DNA of 64,000 bases. Origin: Thermoplasmata archaeon. Lineage in GTDB: Archaea > Thermoplasmatota > Thermoplasmata > Methanomassiliicoccales > Methanomethylophilaceae. The position numbers and the translations under genes are program-made. Below the pieces are notes generated by a model, which did no database searches, was not told the DNA's origin, and saw nothing but the letters and a program-made list of their open reading frames with translations. This document shows, piece after piece, positions 8,766 to 16,351 of this stretch. Where the stretch lies: contig SUSU01000003.1 in NCBI GenBank assembly GCA_015063225.1, positions 39,822 through 103,821 of the forward strand, given 5' to 3'. Within the stretch, counting starts at the first letter, position 1; each line of letters begins with the position of its first letter.

Positions 8766-9995
8766 TCAGTCCTCGTGATAGTCGATCTCCAAGACGTCCA
8801 GCAGGTACACGCGGCACTGGATTCCCAGCCGCTCGGAGAAGTTCGGGGTCGTGCGCCCCTCATCCCCTGAGACGAACTCCTTCACATATGTTCCGGATTG
8901 CGTCCTCAGTATGAGGTCGAACGAGTCCTCACCGATGTTCTCCGCCTCTACCTTGTAGATTACGCGGTCCCTCACGAGGTCTGCACGACGGTGCTCCACA
9001 CGTTCGGGCGTCCGCTGGGCAAGGTGGACGTTCTCGAATGATAAGGCCGCTTCAACCACTCCTTCTTTATTAACCTTCCCTTCCGCTATTACGTGCGCGC
9101 GATAGGTCTTATCGGGGTCGGATTCCTTGTATTTCGCCACCGCGGCGCGTGGTACGAAATGGAGTCCGTGGAACTGTGCCAGGATGGATTCGTTTGCCCT
9201 CCTTTCCAGTTCGTCGAGGTTGATGTCCCTGACCTTGGGATGGCTGATCTCCATGACGAATGGCCTGCCGGAGCCGAGCATGCGGGCATCGATGTCCTCG
9301 CGCCCCATCCCGTGGAAGAATTCGGCGTCCCCGCCGGACATCTCGAGGGCAATGTCCCCGATGACTCCCTGGACCGAGGCCTGGTACATCATGCCGGTGT
9401 TGTGGCATCTCCTGCAGCCCTTCCCCCTGCATATGCGGCAGGGCCAGCGGGTCTGCGGGATCTCGCGGCTGAGCTTGTTGTAACGCCCGGCGATGAACAC
9501 GGGCGCGATGTCGAGGGTGACCTCGGCGAAACGGGTGTCGATGCATGCGACCACCTGGGGTTCCTTGAACTCGACCTTCCTGCATATGCGGGGGAGCGCG
9601 ACCTTCCCGATCTCGCGGTTAAGCTCGGTCTTGAGGGGTTCCGCGGTCTCTCCCAGGCCGAGTTCGGCGATCATGTCCTTCTCGTTCTTCGCCTGGGTGG
9701 GGTCGAGCTTGCATCCGACGAGGAAGTTGTCGAACTCCACCTCCTCTAGCTTCTCGGCGACGGCGTCGGCGAAACGGGGGACCATGTCGAAGATGTCCTC
9801 GCATATGGGGCACATCTCGGCGAGCTCGTATTCCCTGCCGGTCTCCTTTAGCCCGGCGCGGAGCATCCTGCCCCTCTCCAGGTCGGTCAGGGCATCGCCG
9901 CATTTGGCGAACATGCGTCCGAGGCAGTGGTCGCAGACCCCCCTCTCCGCCACGAGGGCGGCCTTGTCGAGGTTCTGCGACACCCATTCTTCCAT
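8766..9995 (-). CDS. pus10: tRNA pseudouridine(54/55) synthase Pus10
   Basis: Archaeal Pus10 makes pseudouridine at positions 54 and 55 of tRNA. The N-terminal zinc-binding part has CDHCLGR (about residues 21-27) and CPICEDIFD (about 61-69). The catalytic half holds RPFVMEI and a second zinc-finger-like stretch CRICRGKGCRRC (about 187-198). At 409 residues it is full length for the family. It lies 9 bases after the KH protein stop and 5 bases before L21e. Identification is firm from the arrangement of cysteine pairs. Confidence 0.92.
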   Translation of the reverse strand: MEEWVSQNLDKAALVAERGVCDHCLGRMFAKCGDALTDLERGRMLRAGLKETGREYELAEMCPICEDIFDMVPRFADAVAEKLEEVEFDNFLVGCKLDPTQAKNEKDMIAELGLGETAEPLKTELNREIGKVALPRICRKVEFKEPQVVACIDTRFAEVTLDIAPVFIAGRYNKLSREIPQTRWPCRICRGKGCRRCHNTGMMYQASVQGVIGDIALEMSGGDAEFFHGMGREDIDARMLGSGRPFVMEISHPKVRDINLDELERRANESILAQFHGLHFVPRAAVAKYKESDPDKTYRAHVIAEGKVNKEGVVEAALSFENVHLAQRTPERVEHRRADLVRDRVIYKVEAENIGEDSFDLILRTQSGTYVKEFVSGDEGRTTPNFSERLGIQCRVYLLDVLEIDYHED

Positions 9996-10004
9996 GGTCC
10001 GGCC

Positions 10005-10553
10005 TCAGAGGTCGAATCCCATCTCCGCGATGCGGAGGCGGGGGCGCTGCGATTCGAGGTAGTGGTAGACGGTGGAGTGCTCGCTGCCGTGCAGGAGCAT
10101 CACGCAGGCCTGCTTGGCGATGGGGAGCGAGACGCTGTTCCCGATGAGGGAGACGGTGTTGCCGTAGACGACCATGCTGACGTCCGCGAGGTCCTCAATG
10201 AGCTTGCGGGTCTTGCCGTCGCGGCCGATGAGGCGGCCCCTGGCTCTCTGCACCTGGGACTGCCTGTCGCCCACCGCGTCCTTGATGTCGATCATCTCGA
10301 CGTACATGTCGTCGTCATCGAGGATCTTGATCGCCTTCTCGGGGTTGAACCCCCTTCCGATGGCTTTGATGACGTCCATGATCTTGAGGCACATGAGGGG
10401 GTCGGCGGTCTCGGCCTCGTCGTCGTAGGTGACCTCGCCGTCCTTGGTGATGTTGAGCGGTATTCCGGAGCGCTCCTCGAGCATCTTCTTGGACGCTCCT
10501 TCCTTTCCAATGAGAACCCCTACCCTGTCCTCGGGTATCCTGACGGATTTCAT
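10005..10553 (-). CDS. KH-domain protein of the Dim2/Krr1 (PNO1) type
   Basis: A two-KH-domain RNA-binding protein related to eukaryotic Dim2/Pno1 and Krr1, which work in small-subunit ribosome assembly. The first KH domain has VGVLIGKEGASKK (GxxG loop, about residues 11-23), the second has RARGRLIGRDGKTRKL (about 103-118). Its ATG overlaps the rio1 stop (ATGA), and Rio kinases act in the same pathway, so the pair is probably functionally linked. 182 residues, normal length. Confidence 0.9.
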   Translation of the reverse strand: MKSVRIPEDRVGVLIGKEGASKKMLEERSGIPLNITKDGEVTYDDEAETADPLMCLKIMDVIKAIGRGFNPEKAIKILDDDDMYVEMIDIKDAVGDRQSQVQRARGRLIGRDGKTRKLIEDLADVSMVVYGNTVSLIGNSVSLPIAKQACVMLLHGSEHSTVYHYLESQRPRLRIAEMGFDL

Positions 10554-11395
10554 TCCTCTTCCTCCTCGTCCTCTTCTTCGTCGTATTCGTCTTCTTCCTC
10601 GGCGTCCTCATCATCATCCTCTGGTGCGAAGCACTCCTCCTTGATGGTCTCGGGATCGATGATCTCGGCGCCGCGGTTCTTGAAGAACCTGTTGATGTTC
10701 CTAATGTCCCTGTCGAGGAGGTCCTTCGCGTTGAAGGAATCCGCGGTCATGGCCTGACCGACGTCGATGATGACGGGTTCGCCCTCCTCCATGAGTATGT
10801 TGTATTCGCTGAGGTCGCCGTGCACGAGGTGCGCGTCCCTCCAGCCGTCGATGATGAACGACACCACCTCGTCGTAGGTGTCGGTCGGGTCCTCCAGGAT
10901 GGTGTCCTTGAGCTGGGGGCAGGGTCCCGTCTCGTCCCCCACGTATTCCATGAGCAGACAGTTCTGGTCCACCGCCACGGGTTCGGGTACGGGGAGCTCG
11001 GAGTCGTAGTACCTGTCGAGGTTGCTGAACTCCTTCGATGCCCAGGCGTAGATGAACTTCCAGCGGTTGCCGGTGATCCCCCTGAAGCGGGGGTCACCCT
11101 CGATGTACGTCGCCACCCTCTTGAAGGTGGATGTGGAGGTGCGGAAGATCTTCAGGGCGAGCGGGTCGCCGTCCGGGTCGGTGGCGTAGAAGACGTTCCC
11201 CTCCTTCCCGGTGGAGACGGGGTAGTGGACGCGGTCGATGAGCCCCTTCTTCATGAACCCGTAGATGGTCATGAGGGTCTTCCTGTCGAAGACCTCGCCC
11301 TCGGTCTGCCTCTCGTCGCCCGTCTTGTTGGTCTTCAGGGCGTCGATGCGCTTCTCGACGTAGGCGTACTTTTCCTCGTATGAGGGTGCAGGCAA
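10550..11395 (-). CDS. rio1: RIO1-family atypical protein kinase
   Basis: Serine kinase/ATPase of the RIO family, needed for late 30S maturation in archaea and eukaryotes. Seen: nucleotide loop STGKEGNVFYA (about residues 63-73), catalytic loop HGDLSEYNIL (about 195-204) and metal-binding IIDVGQA (about 212-218). The last 30 residues are almost entirely Asp and Glu, an acidic tail beyond the kinase fold. It lies 9 bases after aIF1A and overlaps the KH gene by 4 bases. Confidence 0.95.
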   Translation of the reverse strand: MPAPSYEEKYAYVEKRIDALKTNKTGDERQTEGEVFDRKTLMTIYGFMKKGLIDRVHYPVSTGKEGNVFYATDPDGDPLALKIFRTSTSTFKRVATYIEGDPRFRGITGNRWKFIYAWASKEFSNLDRYYDSELPVPEPVAVDQNCLLMEYVGDETGPCPQLKDTILEDPTDTYDEVVSFIIDGWRDAHLVHGDLSEYNILMEEGEPVIIDVGQAMTADSFNAKDLLDRDIRNINRFFKNRGAEIIDPETIKEECFAPEDDDEDAEEEDEYDEEEDEEEEE

Positions 11396-11404
11396 GTGTC
11401 GGCC

Positions 11405-11734
11405 TCAGTTGAAAATGTCGAGGTTCTTGGGGATCTTGCCCTTGCGGCTGAGGTTGCCGGCTTGGGTGCGGGTGTAGCGGAACCTCACGTCGCACTTGGA
11501 GGGCTCGAAGTCCCAGATGCTGACGATGAGGAGGTCCCCCTCGCGGATCCACATGCGTTTCTTGATCTTCCCGGGGATGCGGCCGACGCGGGACTGACCG
11601 TCCTCGCACATGACCTTGATCTTGGAAGCCCCGAGGAGCTGGTCTGCGATGCCGAACATCTCGGCCTCTTTGATGTTGGGGAGGCGTATACGGGATACGT
11701 CTTCCTCTGTGCTCTCGAACTGTTCGTCTACCAT
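11405..11734 (-). CDS. eif1A: Translation initiation factor aIF1A
   Basis: OB-fold factor that binds the A-site region of the small subunit during initiation. Seen: RIRLPNIKEAEMFG, RIPGKIKKRMWI and GDLLIVSIWDFEP, all typical. I start at ATG 11734: the TATA box (11764-11774) puts the transcript start near 11743, downstream of the ATG at 11761, so the longer form cannot be made from this promoter. This leaves 109 residues and a very short leader. It opens the eight-gene minus-strand operon that runs to ksgA. Confidence 0.93.
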   Translation of the reverse strand: MVDEQFESTEEDVSRIRLPNIKEAEMFGIADQLLGASKIKVMCEDGQSRVGRIPGKIKKRMWIREGDLLIVSIWDFEPSKCDVRFRYTRTQAGNLSRKGKIPKNLDIFN

Positions 11735-11763
11735 GGTATCTGTCGCGCCATTCCGCTTCATAG

Positions 11764-11774
11764 TTTATATAGTT
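11764..11774 (-). promoter_or_regulatory. TATA box of the aIF1A operon
   Basis: CTATATAAACT on the minus strand, about 26 bases before the expected transcript start. It decides the aIF1A start codon. Confidence 0.75.
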
Positions 11775-11887
11775 GTGCGCGTGCGATATAAAGCGGCCGT
11801 ACGTCTGGACGTGTAAATTAGACATTTGTCTAATAATTGATGCTCATTATTAGATATTTGTACAGTAGTTTAAAGCTCATAAAAGAA

Positions 11888-11899
11888 TAGTTTATATTA
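11888..11899 (+). promoter_or_regulatory. TATA box of gdhA
   Basis: TAGTTTATATTA preceded by a purine-rich BRE-like run, within a strongly AT-rich 130-base spacer that stands out from the GC-rich surroundings. The transcript should start near 11920. Its strength fits the heavily biased codon use of gdhA. Confidence 0.65.
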
Positions 11900-11957
11900 T
11901 AGATGTATCATTGTGGACAATCAGTCAGGTTCTACAACCTGCAGCTGAGGCATGAAT

Positions 11958-13340
11958 ATGGCTATCACCAACAAGTACGTCAAGAGCGTCTACAACGACC
12001 TCAAGAAGCGCTACAAGACCCAGCCCGAGTTCCTCGAGGCCGCCGGCGTCGTCCTCGAGACCATCGAGCCCATCGTCGCCGCCAACGAGGAGCTCTACAA
12101 GAAGAACGCCATCCTCGAGCGCATCGTCGAGCCCGAGAGGACCATCATGTTCCGTGTCACCTGGATGGACGACAAGGGCAAGGTCCGCGTCAACCGCGGA
12201 TACCGCGTCCAGTACAACTCCGCCATCGGTCCCTACAAGGGCGGACTCAGGCTCCACCCCTCCGTCAACCTCTCCATCCTCAAGTTCCTCGGATTCGAGC
12301 AGGTCTTCAAGAACTCCCTCACCACCCTCCCCATGGGCGGAGGCAAGGGAGGATCCGACTTCGACCCCAAGGGCAAGTCCGACGCGGAGGTCATGCGCTT
12401 CTGCCAGTCCTTCATGACCGAGCTCGTTAAGCACGTCGGCCCCGACACCGACGTCCCCGCCGGTGACATCGGAACAGGTGCCAGGGAGATCGGATACATG
12501 TACGGACAGTACAAGAGGCTCATGAACGAGCACACCGGTGTCCTCACCGGCAAGAACCTCCTCGTCGGCGGATCCCTCGCCAGGAAGGAGGCCACCGGAT
12601 ACGGACTCTGCTACTGCGTCGACGCCATGCTCAGGGACAACAAGAAGTCCTTCAAGGGCAAGACCGTTGTCGTCTCCGGTTCCGGGAACGTCGCCATCTA
12701 CGCCACCGAGAAGGCCACCGAGCTCGGAGCCAAGGTCGTCGCCCTGTCCGACTCCAACGGTTACATCTACGACCCCGAGGGAATCGACCTCGACCTCGTT
12801 AAGCAGATCAAGGAGCAGGAGCGCGGACGCATCAAGGAGTACGCCGACCGCTGCAAGCACAAGGGAGTCAAGTACCACCCCTCCACCGAGAAGGACTACT
12901 CCATCTGGAGCGTCAAGTGCGACATCGCCCTCCCCTGCGCCACCCAGAACGAGATCAAGGCCAGCGACGCCGAGCTCCTCGCCAAGAACGGATGCTTCGC
13001 CGTCGGAGAGGGCGCCAACATGCCCTCCGTCCCCGAGGCTATCGAGATCTACCACAACAAGGGTATCCTGTTCATCCCCGGCAAGGCTTCCAACGCCGGT
13101 GGTGTGGCAGTCTCCGGTCTGGAGATGTCCCAGAACAGCGAGCGTCTGAGCTGGTCCTTCGAGGAGGTCGACGCCAAGCTGAAGGGCATCATGGAGAACA
13201 TCTACGCCAACGTGGCCTCCTACGCCAAGAAGTACGACGTCAAGACCCCCGCCGGCAAGTACAACCTCGTCGCCGGCGCCAACATGGCCGGATTCGACAA
13301 GGTCGCCCAGGCCATGATCTGGGAAGGCGTCGCCTACTGA
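11958..13340 (+). CDS. gdhA: Glutamate dehydrogenase (NADP-type)
   Basis: Hexameric glutamate dehydrogenase, which interconverts 2-oxoglutarate plus ammonium and glutamate; in a methanogen probably the assimilatory NADP-dependent direction. Seen: GPYKGGLRLHPSVN, catalytic-lysine segment MGGGKGGSDFDPKG, PAGDIGTGAREIGYM, and a Rossmann nucleotide loop VVSGSGNVAIYATEKA. At about 460 residues it resembles the bacterial/fungal type more than the roughly 420-residue archaeal type, so ancient transfer is possible. ATG 11958 is chosen because GAGG lies 7 bases before it; ATG 11952 would touch that site. Codons are almost all C/G-ending, which suggests very high expression. A terminator follows. Confidence 0.93.
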   Translation: MAITNKYVKSVYNDLKKRYKTQPEFLEAAGVVLETIEPIVAANEELYKKNAILERIVEPERTIMFRVTWMDDKGKVRVNRGYRVQYNSAIGPYKGGLRLHPSVNLSILKFLGFEQVFKNSLTTLPMGGGKGGSDFDPKGKSDAEVMRFCQSFMTELVKHVGPDTDVPAGDIGTGAREIGYMYGQYKRLMNEHTGVLTGKNLLVGGSLARKEATGYGLCYCVDAMLRDNKKSFKGKTVVVSGSGNVAIYATEKATELGAKVVALSDSNGYIYDPEGIDLDLVKQIKEQERGRIKEYADRCKHKGVKYHPSTEKDYSIWSVKCDIALPCATQNEIKASDAELLAKNGCFAVGEGANMPSVPEAIEIYHNKGILFIPGKASNAGGVAVSGLEMSQNSERLSWSFEEVDAKLKGIMENIYANVASYAKKYDVKTPAGKYNLVAGANMAGFDKVAQAMIWEGVAY

Positions 13341-13349
13341 TCAAACCCT

Positions 13350-13380
13350 GCCCGGGCGGGATACCGTCCGGGCTCTTTTT
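13350..13380 (+). terminator. Terminator after gdhA
   Basis: A 10-bp stem (13350-13359 with 13364-13373, one G-U pair, GATA loop) followed by TCTTTTT. Confidence 0.8.
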
Positions 13381-13429
13381 ATCTCCCGTTGGAATTCTTT
13401 TTATATAGAGGACCGATGGGTGGAACTGC

Positions 13430-13502
13430 GCTCCCGTAGTGTAGCGGCCAATCATTCGGCCCTTTCGAGGCCAAGACACGGGTTCGAATCCCGTCGGGAG
13501 CA
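13430..13502 (+). tRNA. tRNA-Glu (anticodon TTC)
   Basis: A full cloverleaf: acceptor GCTCCCG with CGGGAGC, anticodon loop CTTTCGA with anticodon TTC at 13464-13466, T arm with GGTTCGAATC. CCA is not encoded. A TATA-like TTTTTATATAG lies about 25-30 bases upstream. The 3' end is repeated at 15276-15294, so the gene looks like an integration target. Confidence 0.93.
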
Positions 13503-13506
13503 CTCA
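13488..13506 (+). repeat. attL-like copy of the tRNA-Glu 3' end
   Basis: Nineteen bases spanning the end of the T arm, the 3' acceptor strand and 4 bases beyond the tRNA are repeated exactly at 15276-15294. This is the pattern left by site-specific integration into a tRNA gene. Confidence 0.65.
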
Positions 13507-13507
13507 T

Positions 13508-13527
13508 TTATTACATTAAAATTGAGC
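13508..13527 (+). repeat. 20-base block shared with the DNA after tRNA-Pro
   Basis: This block, with core CATTAAAATTGAGC, starts 5 bases after tRNA-Glu and recurs with one mismatch at 63930-63949, just after tRNA-Pro. Its role is unknown. Confidence 0.6.
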
Positions 13528-13601
13528 GTGTAGAGCTCGTAATTCTATTTTCGTTACTGCTTTCGCGTGGTATCTGCTGTCTGTGAAGGCCGATTCTTGT
13601 G

Positions 13602-13621
13602 CCGATTTCTCGAAAAATCGG
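13602..13621. other. Hairpin in the tRNA-Glu to pdxS spacer
   Basis: CCGATTT pairs with AAATCGG across a 6-base loop. The spacer 13507-13680 holds no gene I can support. The hairpin may end the tRNA transcript or be a remnant of the integrated segment. Confidence 0.35.
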
Positions 13622-13702
13622 TGTTTGAACGTTATTCTGCCAATAATCCCTCGAACCCGAAGAATAACCCGCACGTACACTCAAGGTTATATACAGGTAT
13701 TT

Positions 13703-13721
13703 ACCTACCATTTTGGTAGGT
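13703..13721 (+). promoter_or_regulatory. Inverted repeat at the pdxS start site
   Basis: ACCTACCA and TGGTAGGT form a perfect 8-bp inverted repeat around TTT. The right arm merges with the AGGTGA ribosome-binding site of pdxS, and a TATA box (TTATATAC, about 13688) lies upstream. As DNA it could be an operator at the transcript start; as RNA it would hide the ribosome-binding site. Confidence 0.6.
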
Positions 13722-13727
13722 GAATAA

Positions 13728-14603
13728 TTGACCGATGACCGGTATAAACTGAACAAAGAACTGGCACAGATGCTGAAAGGCGGTGTTATCATGGATGTGA
13801 CAACTCCCGAACAGGCGCGCATAGCCGAAAAGGCCGGTGCCGCTGCAGTCATGGCGCTGGAACGCATCCCCGCGGATATCCGTGCAGCCGGAGGCGTATC
13901 GCGCATGAGCGATCCCAAGATGATCAAAGGGATTCAGGACGCGGTATCTATACCCGTGATGGCCAAAGTCCGTATCGGACACTTTGTTGAAGCCCAGATA
14001 CTTGAGGCACTGGAGATCGATTACATCGACGAAAGCGAGGTCCTCACTCCGGCAGACGATGTATATCACATTGATAAGACACAATTCAAGGTGCCTTTCG
14101 TATGCGGTGCCAGGAATCTAGGCGAGGCCCTCAGGAGGATTGCCGAGGGCGCATCCATGATAAGGACGAAAGGAGAACCCGGAACCGGGGACATCGTCCA
14201 GGCTGTAAGCCATATGCGTGCCATGAACTCCGCAATCCGCGACATTGCGAACAAACGCGACGACGAACTATTCGAGGCAGCCAAACAGCTCCAGGTACCT
14301 GTCGATCTCGTAAGGTACGTCCATGATAACGGGAGACTCCCTGTCGTTAACTTCGCCGCAGGAGGTGTAGCCACTCCTGCCGATGCCGCATTGATGATGC
14401 ATCTGGGAGCCGAAGGGGTGTTCGTGGGTTCCGGCATATTCGCTTCCGGCAATCCCGAAAAGAGGGCGGCCGCCATCGTACAGGCAGTCACCAATTACAA
14501 CGATCCCGCCAAACTAGCGGAACTCTCTTATGATTTGGGCAGGGCGATGGTCGGCATCAACGCCGAGGAGATCAAAACAATAATGGCGGAGCGCGGTCAA
14601 TGA
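13728..14603 (+). CDS. pdxS: Pyridoxal 5'-phosphate synthase, PdxS subunit
   Basis: The PdxS lyase joins ribose 5-phosphate, glyceraldehyde 3-phosphate and ammonia to make pyridoxal phosphate directly. Seen: [33 protein letters not shown], the Schiff-base lysine region VMAKVRIGH and [16 protein letters not shown]. The length, 291 residues, is normal. The start is TTG at 13728, five bases after AGGTGA; no ATG lies early enough to keep the conserved N-terminus. pdxT follows with a 4-base overlap. Codons use more A and T at third positions than the flanking genes, and the pair lies between tRNA-derived repeats, so horizontal arrival is likely. Confidence 0.95.
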   Translation: MTDDRYKLNKELAQMLKGGVIMDVTTPEQARIAEKAGAAAVMALERIPADIRAAGGVSRMSDPKMIKGIQDAVSIPVMAKVRIGHFVEAQILEALEIDYIDESEVLTPADDVYHIDKTQFKVPFVCGARNLGEALRRIAEGASMIRTKGEPGTGDIVQAVSHMRAMNSAIRDIANKRDDELFEAAKQLQVPVDLVRYVHDNGRLPVVNFAAGGVATPADAALMMHLGAEGVFVGSGIFASGNPEKRAAAIVQAVTNYNDPAKLAELSYDLGRAMVGINAEEIKTIMAERGQ

Positions 14604-15178
14604 TAGGGGTGCTGGCACTGCAGGGTGCGTTCGCGGAGCATGAGGCAGTCCTGACAGGCTTGGGATATTCCTACACCGAGGTCCGTCAGAGGTCCCACCT
14701 GACGGGAGATCTCGATGCTATGATCCTCCCGGGCGGCGAGAGCACGGTAATGAACAAACTCCTGAATGACCTCGGCATGTTCGATGAACTCAAGGCCATG
14801 ATCGAAGAGGGACTCCCGGTCTTCGGCACCTGTGCCGGACTCATACTCCTGTCGAAGCGTGTCGAGGGAGGATCACCCTCCCTCGCCACCATGGACATCG
14901 ATACTGTACGTAATGCCTACGGCAGGCAGCTGGGGAGTTTCAGTTGTAACGGTTCCTTCGCAGGCAAGGAGATACCGATGAGATTCATACGTGCACCGTT
15001 CGTGGAGACTGCCGGTCCCGAAGTCCAGGTCCTTTCGGAAACTGGCGGGAGGATAGTTGCTGTACGCGAGGACAAACAGCTCGCCACCGCATTCCATCCC
15101 GAATTGACCGAAGATACGACCGTTCACAGATACTTCCTGGAGGAAATTGCGGGCTTATCTCCCGACAGAAATAGATAA
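14600..15178 (+). CDS. pdxT: Pyridoxal 5'-phosphate synthase glutaminase, PdxT subunit
   Basis: The class I glutaminase partner of PdxS; it releases ammonia from glutamine and channels it to the lyase. Catalytic triad: Cys in GTCAGLILL (about residue 77), with His and Glu in AFHPELTED near the C-terminus. The oxyanion region LPGGEST is present. 192 residues, normal length. ATGA overlap with pdxS implies coupled translation. It is the last gene of the repeat-bracketed segment. Confidence 0.95.
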   Translation: MIGVLALQGAFAEHEAVLTGLGYSYTEVRQRSHLTGDLDAMILPGGESTVMNKLLNDLGMFDELKAMIEEGLPVFGTCAGLILLSKRVEGGSPSLATMDIDTVRNAYGRQLGSFSCNGSFAGKEIPMRFIRAPFVETAGPEVQVLSETGGRIVAVREDKQLATAFHPELTEDTTVHRYFLEEIAGLSPDRNR

Positions 15179-15275
15179 TTCCATTCTCCTGCTGATTATC
15201 GACCTCGGGGATTTGTACCCCAGGAGTTTTCGGATATTTGACGCATAAACAGATATACTGGCTAGGTATTGGTAC

Positions 15276-15294
15276 ATCCCGTCGGGAGCACTCA
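15276..15294 (+). repeat. attR-like copy of the tRNA-Glu 3' end
   Basis: An exact 19-base copy of 13488-13506. Together they bracket about 1.8 kb containing only pdxS and pdxT; no integrase is visible inside. The copy runs into the last codon of the fic gene. A small GGGG/CCCC hairpin between pdxT and the repeat (about 15209-15223) could end the pdxST transcript. Confidence 0.65.
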
Positions 15295-16284
15295 CTTCCT
15301 CAGCCTGTACCTCTGACTTCTGGCGCGTGGGCTGTCCGGATACTCCATCTCCACTGTCCGTCTAGTCAGCGCGGGCCTGAGATAATTCATCTGGAACGTG
15401 GAGCGTGATGAGATGTTCACGAGGTCCATCAGTTCCTTAGACGTGTACCATTTGTTATCTTCCATAGTCTCGGCCAGTTTCAGGACGGACGGGGGTATTT
15501 CCTCGGAATCTTCCTTCAGCATCCCTTCCGTATCCTCGAGTGCGTTGAGGATCGCCTGCAGCATGAACTCGATGAACGCATCGGAGTTCCCCGCCTTGTT
15601 GCATCTGTCAATGACATCGTAATACTCCTTCTGCGCCATCTCGATCCTGTTCTCTATCGGAATCCAGTGGAAGATCGTCCTCCAGTCCCCGAGAATCGCC
15701 GTCTGCCAGAGCCTCGCCATCCTTCCGTTCCCGTCGGTGAAGGGGTGGATGAATACGAATTCGTAATGGAAGACGCATGAGGATATCAGCGGACTTATCT
15801 GACCCCTGGTCTCCTTCAGCCAGCCGAACAGGTTCTCCATGTTACCGGGGACCTGTTCCGGCGGGGGAGCCACGAAGATGCAGGTGTTCCCCGAGAAAAC
15901 ACCCTCGCCGCGTGTGCGGAACATCCCCGCCTCATCCGCAACACCGTCGGTCATGATCGAATGGATGCGCAGCAGATCCCCCATGTCATATGCATCGAAC
16001 GAGCCCAGCATCGAATATGCATTGAGGGCGTTTTTGACCTCTTTCACATCCTTTTCGGGACCTATCACTCTGTGTCCGTCGATGATGTCGGACACCTGTC
16101 CGAGCGTCAGGGAGTTCGCTTCTATCGCACAGGAGGAATGGACCGAACGTATCCTGTTCTGTTTCCTGAGATGGGGGCTGGGGTCGAGAGCCTCGTACCC
16201 CTCGATGCTGCTGACCTTCTCTCCTATCCGGAATACCAGGTCTAGCATCCTGGGGCTGATTGTGAACGGCGGTGCATCGTACAT
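15292..16284 (-). CDS. Fic family AMP-transferase-type protein
   Basis: Fic proteins usually transfer AMP to target proteins. The active-site motif HPFTDGNGRMARLW (about residues 191-204) has the catalytic His and all family residues. The inhibitory-helix motif SCAIEAN (about 51-57) lies N-terminal, as in class II Fic proteins, though with Ala in place of Gly after the Glu. The C-terminal third looks like a winged helix (WYTSKELMDLVNISSRSTFQ), common in Fic proteins of the DNA-binding kind. Length 330. The stop codon sits in the attR-like repeat. Tandem 11-base repeats cover the region just before the start. The target is unknown. Confidence 0.88.
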   Translation of the reverse strand: MYDAPPFTISPRMLDLVFRIGEKVSSIEGYEALDPSPHLRKQNRIRSVHSSCAIEANSLTLGQVSDIIDGHRVIGPEKDVKEVKNALNAYSMLGSFDAYDMGDLLRIHSIMTDGVADEAGMFRTRGEGVFSGNTCIFVAPPPEQVPGNMENLFGWLKETRGQISPLISSCVFHYEFVFIHPFTDGNGRMARLWQTAILGDWRTIFHWIPIENRIEMAQKEYYDVIDRCNKAGNSDAFIEFMLQAILNALEDTEGMLKEDSEEIPPSVLKLAETMEDNKWYTSKELMDLVNISSRSTFQMNYLRPALTRRTVEMEYPDSPRARSQRYRLRK

Positions 16285-16308
16285 GTATCGAACATGTATC
16301 GAACATGT
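16281..16308 (-). repeat. Tandem 11-base repeats at the fic start
   Basis: On the minus strand TCGATACATGT occurs twice in tandem with a third partial copy upstream, between the TATA-like TGTTTTATCCC (about 16311-16321) and the fic start. The position suits a repressor site, perhaps for the Fic protein's own winged helix. Confidence 0.5.
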
Positions 16309-16351
16309 GGGATAAAACAGTATCAGCGGGCTGAACGGCGTCTTTGGCGAA

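Noticed and set aside
11735..11761. Nine extra residues at the aIF1A N-terminus
   Set aside because: The TATA box at 11764-11774 puts the transcript start inside this stretch, so the ATG at 11761 would not be in the mRNA.
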